The translations under genes and the position numbers were made by a program. Positions 30,764 through 36,958 of a DNA stretch of 36,958 nucleotides are shown piece by piece. The stretch spans positions 120,413-157,370 of the forward strand of contig NZ_JACSPO010000006.1 of assembly GCF_014837105.1 (NCBI RefSeq). Reading direction: 5' to 3'. Each line of letters begins with the position of its first letter. The first letter of the stretch is position 1. The stretch comes from Oceanitalea stevensii (GTDB lineage Bacteria; Actinomycetota; Actinomycetes; Actinomycetales; Actinomycetaceae). The notes beneath the pieces were generated by a model. The model did not search any database, was not told where the DNA came from, and worked only from the letters and a program-made list of their open reading frames with translations.

Positions 30764-31929
30764 CAGCGGAGGCCGACGGGGCGGTCCAGCGCCAGCTGGA
30801 TGAGCTCGTCGACGAGCTCGGCGTAGGGCAGGCCGCTGCGCTCCCACATGAGCGGGTACATCGAGTACGGCGTGAAGCCGGGCATCGTGTTGACCTCGTT
30901 GACGGTCACCCGGCCCGAGCCGGTGACGAAGAAGTCCACCCGCGCCAGGCCCTCGCAGCCGAGCGCCTCGAAGGCCCGCGCGGCGACGACCCGGACCTCG
31001 TCGATGACGTGCTGGGGCAGCTCGGCGGGGCAGCTGAGCTGCACGTGGGCGGCGTCGAGGTACTTCGCCTCGAAGTCGTAGAAGGCGTGGCCGTCGACGA
31101 CGATCTCCCCCGGCAGGGCGGTGCGCGGGGCGTCGTCCCCGCGGCCCTGGAGGACGGCGCACTCGATCTCCCGGCCCTCGAGCGCCGCCTCGACGACGAC
31201 CTTGGGGTCGTGGCGCTGGGCCTCGGCGATGGCGTCGGCGAGCTCGGCGCGGCGGTCGACCTTCGTGATGCCGAGGGACGAGCCGGCGCGCGCGGGCTTG
31301 ACGAAGACCGGGTAGCCGAGGCTGTCGACGGAGTCCATCGCGGCGTCGGCGTCGGTGCGCCACTGCCGCGGCGTGATGACCGTGTAGGGGCCCACCGGCA
31401 GCCCGTGCCCCGCGAGGACGACCTTCATGTAGTGCTTGTCCATGCCGGCCGCGGACGCGAGCACCCCGGAGCCGACGTAGGGCAGCTGGGCCATCTCGAG
31501 CAGCCCCTGGAGCGTGCCGTCCTCACCGAAGGGCCCGTGGAGCACGGGGAAGACGACGTCGACCTCACCGAGGCTGCGGGGCAGTCGGCCGGCCTCGGTG
31601 ACGGTGAGCTCGCGGCGCACGTCCGCCATGGGCAGGACGACGTCGCCCCCGGCCTCCGCGACCTGCGGCAGGTCGCCGCCGGCGATGGACAGGGCGTCCG
31701 GGTCGTCCGGCGCCAGCACCCACTGGCCGGAGGGCGTGATGCCGATGGGCAGGACGTCGTAGCGCTCACGGTCCAGGGCGCGGAGCACCCCGGCGGCCGT
31801 GGCGCAGCTGATCGCGTGCTCGCCGCTGCGCCCGCCGAAGACGAGGGCCACCCGGGTGCGGCGCGGCGCCCCGGTGGCGGCGCCAGTGGCGGCAGCGGGA
31901 GAGGGCGCGGGCTGGGTCGAGTCGCTCAT
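30763..31929 (-). CDS. ddl: D-alanine--D-alanine ligase
   Basis: This 388-aa ATP-grasp enzyme makes the D-Ala-D-Ala dipeptide for peptidoglycan. The motifs are VALVFGGRSGEHAISCATA at the N-terminus, LHGPFGEDGTLQGLLE, YPVFVKPARAGSSLGITKV (ATP binding), FYDFEAKYL, and VNEVNTMPGFTPYSMYP near the C-terminus with the Mg ligands. A 22-residue Ala/Pro-rich leader precedes the core. The ATG at 31929 has TAGTCT 8 nt upstream. The gene converges on DUF3515 and diverges from the PLP enzyme. Confidence 0.96.
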   Translation of the reverse strand: MSDSTQPAPSPAAATGAATGAPRRTRVALVFGGRSGEHAISCATAAGVLRALDRERYDVLPIGITPSGQWVLAPDDPDALSIAGGDLPQVAEAGGDVVLPMADVRRELTVTEAGRLPRSLGEVDVVFPVLHGPFGEDGTLQGLLEMAQLPYVGSGVLASAAGMDKHYMKVVLAGHGLPVGPYTVITPRQWRTDADAAMDSVDSLGYPVFVKPARAGSSLGITKVDRRAELADAIAEAQRHDPKVVVEAALEGREIECAVLQGRGDDAPRTALPGEIVVDGHAFYDFEAKYLDAAHVQLSCPAELPQHVIDEVRVVAARAFEALGCEGLARVDFFVTGSGRVTVNEVNTMPGFTPYSMYPLMWERSGLPYAELVDELIQLALDRPVGLR

Positions 31930-31937
31930 CGCCTGTG

Positions 31938-31943
31938 AGACTA
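31938..31943 (-). promoter_or_regulatory. -10 element of ddl
   Basis: TAGTCT with 8 nt to the ATG at 31929, so the transcript would have essentially no leader. Confidence 0.45.
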
Positions 31944-32029
31944 CCGGCGGCCGCTGACGTCACCCCGGCAACCCGCCGCCCGCGTGGGGAGCCTCACCGT
32001 GGCGGACCCCGGCTCCGGCCCCGTCCCCG

Positions 32030-32080
32030 CACCCTGCGCCCGCTGGTCCACCGTGCCGGCGGTCGACCGGGCGCAGGGTG
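32030..32080. promoter_or_regulatory. 13-bp inverted repeat in the ddl/PLP-enzyme spacer
   Basis: CACCCTGCGCCCG (32030-32042) and CGGGCGCAGGGTG (32068-32080) are perfect arms around 25 nt. They lie mid-way between two divergent promoters. It could be a two-half-site operator, a stem in an upstream transcript, or a remnant terminator. The rest of the 243-bp spacer shows no gene. Confidence 0.45.
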
Positions 32081-32160
32081 ACACCAACGGCAGCAGGGAG
32101 CGGAAGGGGACGGCAGGCCAATCTCGTGGGACGGGTGACGAGGCAGCGCATGCACAGGTC

Positions 32161-32166
32161 TACCCT
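32161..32166 (+). promoter_or_regulatory. -10 element of the PLP-enzyme gene (leaderless)
   Basis: TACCCT, 6 nt, then GTG at 32173. Confidence 0.55.
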
Positions 32167-32172
32167 GACGCC

Positions 32173-33321
32173 GTGAACGACCGAGACCTCAGCCCCGCCA
32201 CCTACGCCGTCGTCGCCGGGCGCCCCGAGCGCACCGAGGGGGCGCCGGTCAACCCGCCGGTGGTCCTCTCCTCCACCTACGTCGGCCGCGGCGCCGCCGC
32301 GCCGGGAGTCCCCGTGTACACCCGCCTGGGCACCGAGACGTGGGAGCCGCTCGAGGAGGCGCTGGCCGGCCTCGAGCGCGCCGCCGAGCCGGGTCTCGTC
32401 TTCGCCTCGGGCATGGCCGCGGTGAGCGCCGCGCTCGACCTCACCCGCCCCGGCACCCGGCTCGTCGTCCCGCGCCACGCCTACCACGCCTCCCTCGTCG
32501 CGGCCCGGCACCTCGTCGAGCGCAGCAACGTCGAGCTCGTCGAGGTCGACATCGCCGACACCGCCGCCGTCGTCGCCGCGATCGAGGGCGGCACGACCTC
32601 ACTCGTGTGGGTCGAGACGCCCACCAACCCGATGCTGGAGATCGCCGACATCGCCGCGATCAGCACCGCCGCGCACGCGGCCGGCGCCGTCGTCGTCGTC
32701 GACAACACCTTCGCCACCCCGCTGGCGCAGCGCCCCCTCGAGCTCGGTGCCGACGTCGTCGTCCACTCGGTGAGCAAGTACCTCGCCGGCCACTCCGACC
32801 TCATCCTCGGTGCAGTCCTCACGAGCTCGCGCGAGCTGTACGGCGCCGTGCGCACCCGCCGCGACATCGGCGGCGGCATCGCCGGCCCGTGGGAGACGTG
32901 GCTCGCGCTGCGCGGCCTGCGCACCCTCGCGCTGCGCGTCGAGCGCTCCCAGGCCAACGCCGCCGAGCTGGCGCGCCGCCTCGAGGGCCACGCGCACGTC
33001 GTCGCCGTCGCCCACCCCTCCCTGGCCAGCCACCCGCAGCACGAGCGCGCCACCGCCCAGATGGACGGGTACGGCTCGATCATCACGCTGCGCCCCGCGG
33101 GCGGGCAGGCCGGCGCGGACGCCCTCGCCTCCGCGGTGCGCCTGTGGGTGCCCGCCACGAGCCTGGGCGGCGTCGAGTCGAGCCTCGAGCGGCGCCGGCG
33201 CTTCGCCTCCGAGGCCCCCACGGTGCCCGACGACCTCCTGCGCATGTCCGTGGGCGTCGAGGACGTCGAGGACCTGTGGGCCGACCTGCAGGTCGGGTTG
33301 GCCGCTGCGGCCGCCGTCTAA
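32173..33321 (+). CDS. Cys/Met-metabolism PLP-dependent enzyme (cystathionine gamma-synthase/lyase family)
   Basis: This 382-aa fold-type I PLP enzyme has Asp177 in VVVDNTFATP, which pairs with the cofactor ring nitrogen, and the Schiff-base Lys202 in HSVSKYLAGHSD. The substrate Tyr/Arg motif YTRLGTETWEPLEEALAGLE is near residue 50. The C-terminus VPATSLGGVESSLERRRRFA also fits the family. Whether it acts as gamma-synthase, beta-lyase or gamma-lyase cannot be told from sequence alone. The GTG at 32173 is chosen because TACCCT lies 6 nt upstream; the frame is open for 63 more residues from 31984, but that part is not protein-like. It is followed directly by the AMIN-like lipoprotein gene. Confidence 0.9.
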   Translation: MNDRDLSPATYAVVAGRPERTEGAPVNPPVVLSSTYVGRGAAAPGVPVYTRLGTETWEPLEEALAGLERAAEPGLVFASGMAAVSAALDLTRPGTRLVVPRHAYHASLVAARHLVERSNVELVEVDIADTAAVVAAIEGGTTSLVWVETPTNPMLEIADIAAISTAAHAAGAVVVVDNTFATPLAQRPLELGADVVVHSVSKYLAGHSDLILGAVLTSSRELYGAVRTRRDIGGGIAGPWETWLALRGLRTLALRVERSQANAAELARRLEGHAHVVAVAHPSLASHPQHERATAQMDGYGSIITLRPAGGQAGADALASAVRLWVPATSLGGVESSLERRRRFASEAPTVPDDLLRMSVGVEDVEDLWADLQVGLAAAAAV

Positions 33322-33324
33322 CAT
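33319..33324 (+). promoter_or_regulatory. -10 element of the AMIN-like lipoprotein gene overlapping a stop codon
   Basis: TAACAT, 6 nt, then ATG at 33331. Its first three bases are the TAA stop of the PLP-enzyme gene. Confidence 0.5.
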
Positions 33325-33330
33325 CGGGAG

Positions 33331-34005
33331 ATGACCGCCTCGCGCACCACCCGGATCGTCGCCGCCGCCTCCCTCGCCGCCCTCGCGCTCGCCGCGTGCG
33401 GGAACGACGGCGAGCCCACGCCGTCCACCTCGACGAACCCGCCGCCCGTGGTCACCGAGCCGACGACCGACGCCTCCCCCACCGACGAGCCGTCGGCGAG
33501 CCCGGAGCCGAGCAGCGACGCGCCGACCGACACGCCCGCCCCGGAGGAGCCGACCGACGCGCCCGCCTTCGGCCCGGCCGGCACCGCGCAGAGCGCCGAG
33601 CCGAGCGGTGACCTGCTCCTCCCGGTCGGCCTGCGCGTGGGCGACCACGAGGGCTTCGACCGGGTCGTCGTCGAGCTCGCCGGTGAGGGCGTGCCCGGCT
33701 GGCAGGTCGAGTACGTCGAGGAGGCGATCGAGGACGGCCGGGGCGAGCGCGTGGACGTCGACGGCGAGGCGATCCTCGCCGTGTCCGTCTCCGGCACCCG
33801 CTACCCCGACGAGGGCGAGGAGCACTACGTCCCCGGCGAGCCGCTCGAGGGCCCGGACGTCATCGACGAGGTCCACTACCTGGGGACCTTCGAGGGGCTG
33901 ACCCAGCTGTTCATCGGCGTCGACGACGGCCCGGCGGACTACCGGGTCTTCACGCTCGCCGACCCGGCCCGCCTCGTCATCGACATCGCCGACCCCGAGG
34001 ACTGA
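33331..34005 (+). CDS. Lipoprotein with AMIN-like domain
   Basis: This 224-aa predicted lipoprotein has a hydrophobic N-terminus and lipobox LAAC with Cys23. A ~60-residue Pro/Thr/Ser/Glu-rich spacer, probably crossing the wall, follows. The C-terminal domain (~90-224) has strands HEGFDRVVVELAGEGVPGWQVEY and PARLVIDIADPED, matching the AMIN-like fold that often binds cell-wall components. Its function is unknown. It converges on gpsA with a 3-bp gap and no visible terminator. Confidence 0.82.
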   Translation: MTASRTTRIVAAASLAALALAACGNDGEPTPSTSTNPPPVVTEPTTDASPTDEPSASPEPSSDAPTDTPAPEEPTDAPAFGPAGTAQSAEPSGDLLLPVGLRVGDHEGFDRVVVELAGEGVPGWQVEYVEEAIEDGRGERVDVDGEAILAVSVSGTRYPDEGEEHYVPGEPLEGPDVIDEVHYLGTFEGLTQLFIGVDDGPADYRVFTLADPARLVIDIADPED

Positions 34006-34008
34006 GCC

Positions 34009-35034
34009 CTAGACGCCCTCGGCCTTGCGGGGCCGGGAGAGCAGCGCCTCGGTCATCGCGAGGACCGGCAGGCCCTCGTGGAGGACGGCGGCGACGGCCT
34101 GGCTGATCGGCAGGTCGACGCCGTGCGCGGCGGCGAGCTCGAGGACAGCGCGGCAGGACTTCACGCCCTCGGCGGTCCCGCCGGTGGCGGCCACGGCCTC
34201 CTCCAGCGACATCCCCTCCCCCACGTGCCGGCCGAGGGTGTTGTTGCGCGACAGCCGTGAGGCGCAGGTCGCCACGAGGTCCCCCAGGCCCGCGAGGCCG
34301 GCGAAGGTCTCGGCCTGGGCGCCGAGCGCGAGGCCCAGGCGGGTGGTCTCGGCCAGCCCGCGCGTGATGATCGTCGCGGTCGTGTTGTCCCCGAAGCCGG
34401 CGCCCTGCGCCATGCCGACGGCGAGCGCGATGACGTTCTTCACCGCGCCACCGAGCTCGACGCCCACGACGTCGGTGTTCGTGTAGGGCCGGAAGTACGG
34501 GGTGGCGCAGGCGTGCGCGACCCGCGCGGCGGTGGTCTCGTCGCTCGCGGCGACGACGGTGGCCGTGGGCTGGTGGGTGGCGATCTCGCGGGCGAGGTTG
34601 GGCCCGGAGACGACGGCGACCCTCCGCTCCTCCAGGCCGAGCGCCTCGCGCAGCACCTCGCTCATCCGCTCGTGGGTGCCGAGCTCGACCCCCTTCATGA
34701 GGGAGACGACGACGGCGTCCGGCTCGAGGGCGTCCGCGGAGCCGGACAGCACGGCGCGCACCGCCTGGGACGGGACGGCCACCGCGACGAGAGCGGCGCC
34801 GGCGAGCGCGGCGCGCAGGTCCGTCGTCGCCGTGACGCCGCCCGGCAGGGTGACGCCGGGCAGGTACCGCTCGTTGCGGTGCTCCTCGGTGATCTCGCGG
34901 CACGCCTCGGGCGAGCGGCCCCACATGGTGACCTCGTTGCCGGCGTCGGCGAGGACGGCGGCGAAGGTCGTGCCCCAGCTTCCGGTGCCGAGGACCGCGG
35001 CGCGCGGGGCCGGGGCGGTGGTCGTGCTGGTCAT
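34009..35034 (-). CDS. gpsA: Glycerol-3-phosphate dehydrogenase [NAD(P)+]
   Basis: This 341-aa enzyme reduces dihydroxyacetone phosphate to sn-glycerol 3-phosphate, the backbone for phospholipids. The dinucleotide-binding loop AAVLGTGSWGTTFA is at the N-terminus. VSGPNLAREIA and the catalytic Lys in ELGGAVKNVIALAVG follow, then the C-terminal substrate region GLAGLGDLVATC and SRNNTLGRHVGEG. The ATG overlaps the plsC stop (ATGA). The plsC-gpsA pairing places successive steps of phosphatidic-acid synthesis in one operon. Confidence 0.96.
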   Translation of the reverse strand: MTSTTTAPAPRAAVLGTGSWGTTFAAVLADAGNEVTMWGRSPEACREITEEHRNERYLPGVTLPGGVTATTDLRAALAGAALVAVAVPSQAVRAVLSGSADALEPDAVVVSLMKGVELGTHERMSEVLREALGLEERRVAVVSGPNLAREIATHQPTATVVAASDETTAARVAHACATPYFRPYTNTDVVGVELGGAVKNVIALAVGMAQGAGFGDNTTATIITRGLAETTRLGLALGAQAETFAGLAGLGDLVATCASRLSRNNTLGRHVGEGMSLEEAVAATGGTAEGVKSCRAVLELAAAHGVDLPISQAVAAVLHEGLPVLAMTEALLSRPRKAEGV

Positions 35035-35822
35035 GCATCCCTCTCGGTACGGGGGCTGGTGCGGGTGCGACGCGCGCGCCTGCGCTCGGCGCGGGCGGCG
35101 AGCTCGGCGGCGCGCGGGTCGCCGTCGCGGCGGGTGTCGTAGGGGCGGGCCGGCGGCTCCTCGCCGCGCAGGCCCGCGAGGATCTCGGTGATCGCGGCCA
35201 TGACCCGCTCGGTCGCCTCGCGCAGCGCCTGCGGGTCGTCCTCCCGGCCGTACAGGTCCTCCAGCGGCACGGGCGGGCCGGCCTCGACCCGCACGGTGCG
35301 GCGCGGGACGACGTGGAGCGTCCGCCCGTAGCGGGCCAGGACGTCCTGGGGCCCCCACTGCGCGACGGGCACGACGGGCACCCGTGCCGACAGCGCGAGA
35401 CGGGCGACGCCGTGCTTCGCCGTCATCGGCCACAGGTCGGGGTCACGGGTGAAGGTGCCCTCGGGGAAGATCCCCACGCACAGTCCCTGGGCGAGCGCCT
35501 CGCGTGCCGGCTCGAGCGCCGCGACGGCCGAGGCGCTGTCGCGCTCGACGGCGATCTGCCCCGCCTTGCCGATCACCCAGCCGACGACCGGGACACGGAA
35601 GAGGGTGTGCTTGGCCAGGAACCGCGGCGCGGCGCCGTGGTTGTACAGGTAGTGCGCGAAGACGAGCGGGTCGACGTTCGTCAGGTGGTTCCCGGCCGCG
35701 ATGAAGCCGCCCTCGGCGGGCAGGTGCTCGGCGCCGCGCCAGTCACGGCGCATCGTCGCCCGCAGCAGCGGGCGCAGCAGCCCGGCGATGACGCGGTACA
35801 TCGGAGGGACGGGTCTGGTCAC
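35031..35822 (-). CDS. plsC: 1-acyl-sn-glycerol-3-phosphate acyltransferase
   Basis: This 263-aa membrane-associated acyltransferase makes phosphatidic acid. The HX4D catalytic motif is NHLTNVDP (His46, Asp51), and the glycerophosphate-binding motif is FPEGTFTRD near residue 130. The N-terminal helix-rich segment likely associates with the membrane. The last ~45 residues are a basic, Arg-rich low-complexity tail. The GTG start has TACGAT 6 nt upstream (leaderless). It is translationally coupled to gpsA. Confidence 0.92.
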   Translation of the reverse strand: MTRPVPPMYRVIAGLLRPLLRATMRRDWRGAEHLPAEGGFIAAGNHLTNVDPLVFAHYLYNHGAAPRFLAKHTLFRVPVVGWVIGKAGQIAVERDSASAVAALEPAREALAQGLCVGIFPEGTFTRDPDLWPMTAKHGVARLALSARVPVVPVAQWGPQDVLARYGRTLHVVPRRTVRVEAGPPVPLEDLYGREDDPQALREATERVMAAITEILAGLRGEEPPARPYDTRRDGDPRAAELAARAERRRARRTRTSPRTERDA

Positions 35823-35828
35823 CCGGGG

Positions 35829-35834
35829 ATCGTA
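35829..35834 (-). promoter_or_regulatory. -10 element of plsC-gpsA (leaderless)
   Basis: TACGAT, 6 nt, then GTG at 35822. Confidence 0.5.
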
Positions 35835-35844
35835 TCGTCGCGCC

Positions 35845-36897
35845 CTACGCGCTCCCGACGGCGGGAGCCGTCACCACCTCCTCCACCGGGGCGGCCGCCG
35901 TCGGGACGGGGCGGCGGGCGGCGCGCCGCCGCCGCACGAGGCGGACGGTGCCGAACGCCACCCGTGCGAGGACGAGGACGACGACGGCGGCCGGCACCCA
36001 CGGCACCGCGACGGCGGTGACGGTGGCCGTCTCACGGACGGCGTCGGGGCCGGTGCTCAGCCGCGCGAGGACGGAGACGTCGGCGCTGAGCAGGCCCCAC
36101 GCGGGCACGCCGGGCAGGGCGAGGGAGTCCGCGACCCCGGGTGCTGTGAGCGCCGAGGCGCGCAGCCGGTCACCGGGCATGAGCTCGGGCAGCGGGACGG
36201 TCGCGGGCTCCTCGGCGAGCGGGCCGAAGGGGCTGCTGACCGTGACCGCCGACTGGGGCATGAGCCGGGCGTTGCCCTCGTTCGACACGGTGAAGTCCAC
36301 CCGGGTGTCGCCGGACCAGAAGTTCCACCACGGGGCGTCACGGGTGAGGGTGAGGTCGGAGACGGTGACGGCGGGCGCGAGGTCACCGGGCACGCGGAGG
36401 TACACGCGGCTCGCGACGCGGGCGTCGACGAGCACGCGCTCGCCCGCGCTCGTCGTCTCCTCGCGCGGCATCGACACGACGACGCCGGCGACGTAGTCAC
36501 CCGGCTGCTCGTTCTCGGGGACGGTGACGGTGAAGGGCACGGCGCTCTCCCCGCCGGGCTCGAGGGTGACGCGCGCGGTCGCCGGCGTGATCCACGCCCC
36601 GGCGAAGCGTGGGGTGTCCTCGGCCAGGAGCAGGCCGAGGTCGCCCGAGGGGGTGGTGACGGCGTCGGTCGCCCACACGTCCACGGTGATCTCCTCCGGG
36701 CCGCGGTTGCGGACGAGGACGGTGTCCTCGTGCGTCTGCCCGGGGTCGAGGGTGAGCTCGAAGGCCTGCCGCGGGCCGTCGTCGTCGGGGGCGGGCAGCA
36801 CCTCCCAGGCGGCGGGCGGCGGGGCCTCCTCCGCGGCGGCGGGGGCACCGAGCAGGGCGGCGGCGAGGATCGCGGCCGCGGTGGCAAGACGTCTCAT
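35845..36897 (-). CDS. DUF916/WxL-interacting-like surface protein with C-terminal membrane anchor
   Basis: This 350-aa protein has a signal peptide (residues ~1-22, ending APAAAEEA) and a beta-rich domain at ~30-150 resembling the WxL-associated peptidoglycan-binding DUF916 module (AFELTLDPGQTHEDTVLVRN; GGESAVPFTVTVPENEQPGDYVAGV). A second beta-domain follows at ~155-270. One membrane helix (~300-322, WVPAAVVVLVLARVAFG) is followed by a basic RRRRAARR stop-transfer sequence. It is probably displayed outside and attached by the helix. The ATG is preceded by AGGAGGA. The partner surface protein usually encoded next to such genes would lie beyond the window edge. Confidence 0.82.
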   Translation of the reverse strand: MRRLATAAAILAAALLGAPAAAEEAPPPAAWEVLPAPDDDGPRQAFELTLDPGQTHEDTVLVRNRGPEEITVDVWATDAVTTPSGDLGLLLAEDTPRFAGAWITPATARVTLEPGGESAVPFTVTVPENEQPGDYVAGVVVSMPREETTSAGERVLVDARVASRVYLRVPGDLAPAVTVSDLTLTRDAPWWNFWSGDTRVDFTVSNEGNARLMPQSAVTVSSPFGPLAEEPATVPLPELMPGDRLRASALTAPGVADSLALPGVPAWGLLSADVSVLARLSTGPDAVRETATVTAVAVPWVPAAVVVLVLARVAFGTVRLVRRRRAARRPVPTAAAPVEEVVTAPAVGSA

Positions 36898-36925
36898 GGG
36901 TCCTCCTGTGGTTCGTGGGGCGCCC

Positions 36926-36956
36926 GGGGGGGGGGGGGGGGGGCCCCCCCCCCCCC
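36926..36956. other. Poly-G/poly-C run at right window end
   Basis: Eighteen G followed by thirteen C form a perfect snap-back. This is most likely an assembly or sequencing artefact at a contig end rather than genome sequence. Confidence 0.65.
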
Positions 36957-36958
36957 GG

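Noticed and set aside
31984..32172. 63-residue N-terminal extension of the PLP enzyme
   Set aside because: The segment spans the 13-bp inverted repeat and the TACCCT promoter and is not protein-like; the GTG at 32173 fits the family N-terminus.

Overview
The window is a 37-kb piece of a very GC-rich bacterial chromosome. Almost every codon ends in G or C, GTG starts are common, and proteins are rich in Ala, Val, Arg and Asp. Gene content and order (rne/rplU/rpmA; cydABDC; mutM-rnc-yceD; coaD-rsmD; recG-DAK-rpmB; thiL-DUF3515-ddl; gpsA-plsC) point to an Actinomycetota member, most likely of the order Micrococcales (Cellulomonas/Georgenia-like). The genus is an inference. Both window ends are long G/C homopolymers and look like contig ends. 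I see no rRNA, tRNA, IS element, prophage or CRISPR array; this is mostly core chromosome.

Layout. (1) 45-2064: ribosomal proteins L27 and L21 (minus strand), a pterin-dehydratase-like/VOC fusion protein, and an unrecognised 151-aa protein. (2) 2095-6129: a 1344-aa RNase E/G with very long low-complexity tails. (3) 6130-6573: the only gene-free stretch over 300 bp. It is a divergent control region with a DosR/DevR-type box upstream of cydA. (4) 6574-14406: cytochrome bd oxidase (cydA, cydB), its ABC exporter (cydD, cydC) and a DevS/DosS-type two-GAF sensor kinase, apparently one operon. (5) 14520-15176: the matching DevR/DosR-type response regulator, convergent with the kinase and separated from it by a large inverted repeat. 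(6) 15263-16660: an aldehyde dehydrogenase. (7) 16668-20710, minus strand: yceD-rnc-mutM and rsmD-coaD-coiled-coil gene. (8) 20721-23070: an ABC ATPase, a DUF6297-like membrane protein and a previously uncalled 43-aa single-helix protein, chained by GTGA overlaps. (9) 23201-26925: recG and a FakA-like DAK protein, divergent from rpmB (L28). (10) 27435-36897: GNAT acetyltransferase, pirin, thiL, a DUF3515 lipoprotein, ddl, a Cys/Met-metabolism PLP enzyme, an AMIN-like lipoprotein, gpsA, plsC and a DUF916-like membrane-anchored protein.

The most interesting system is the low-oxygen module at 6486-15188. A perfect GGGAC-N4-GTCCC palindrome precedes cydABDC. The kinase at the end of that operon keeps the haem-ligand His and distal Tyr of mycobacterial DevS. 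The adjacent regulator keeps the DNA-contacting Lys/Lys/Asn of DevR. Together they suggest a self-contained circuit in which a haem-based O2/redox sensor directly drives high-affinity oxidase expression and its own kinase.

A second window-wide pattern is a TAnnnT hexamer 6-8 nt before the start codon of twelve genes, the signature of leaderless transcription. Genes without it usually have a clear Shine-Dalgarno or are translationally coupled to the gene before them.
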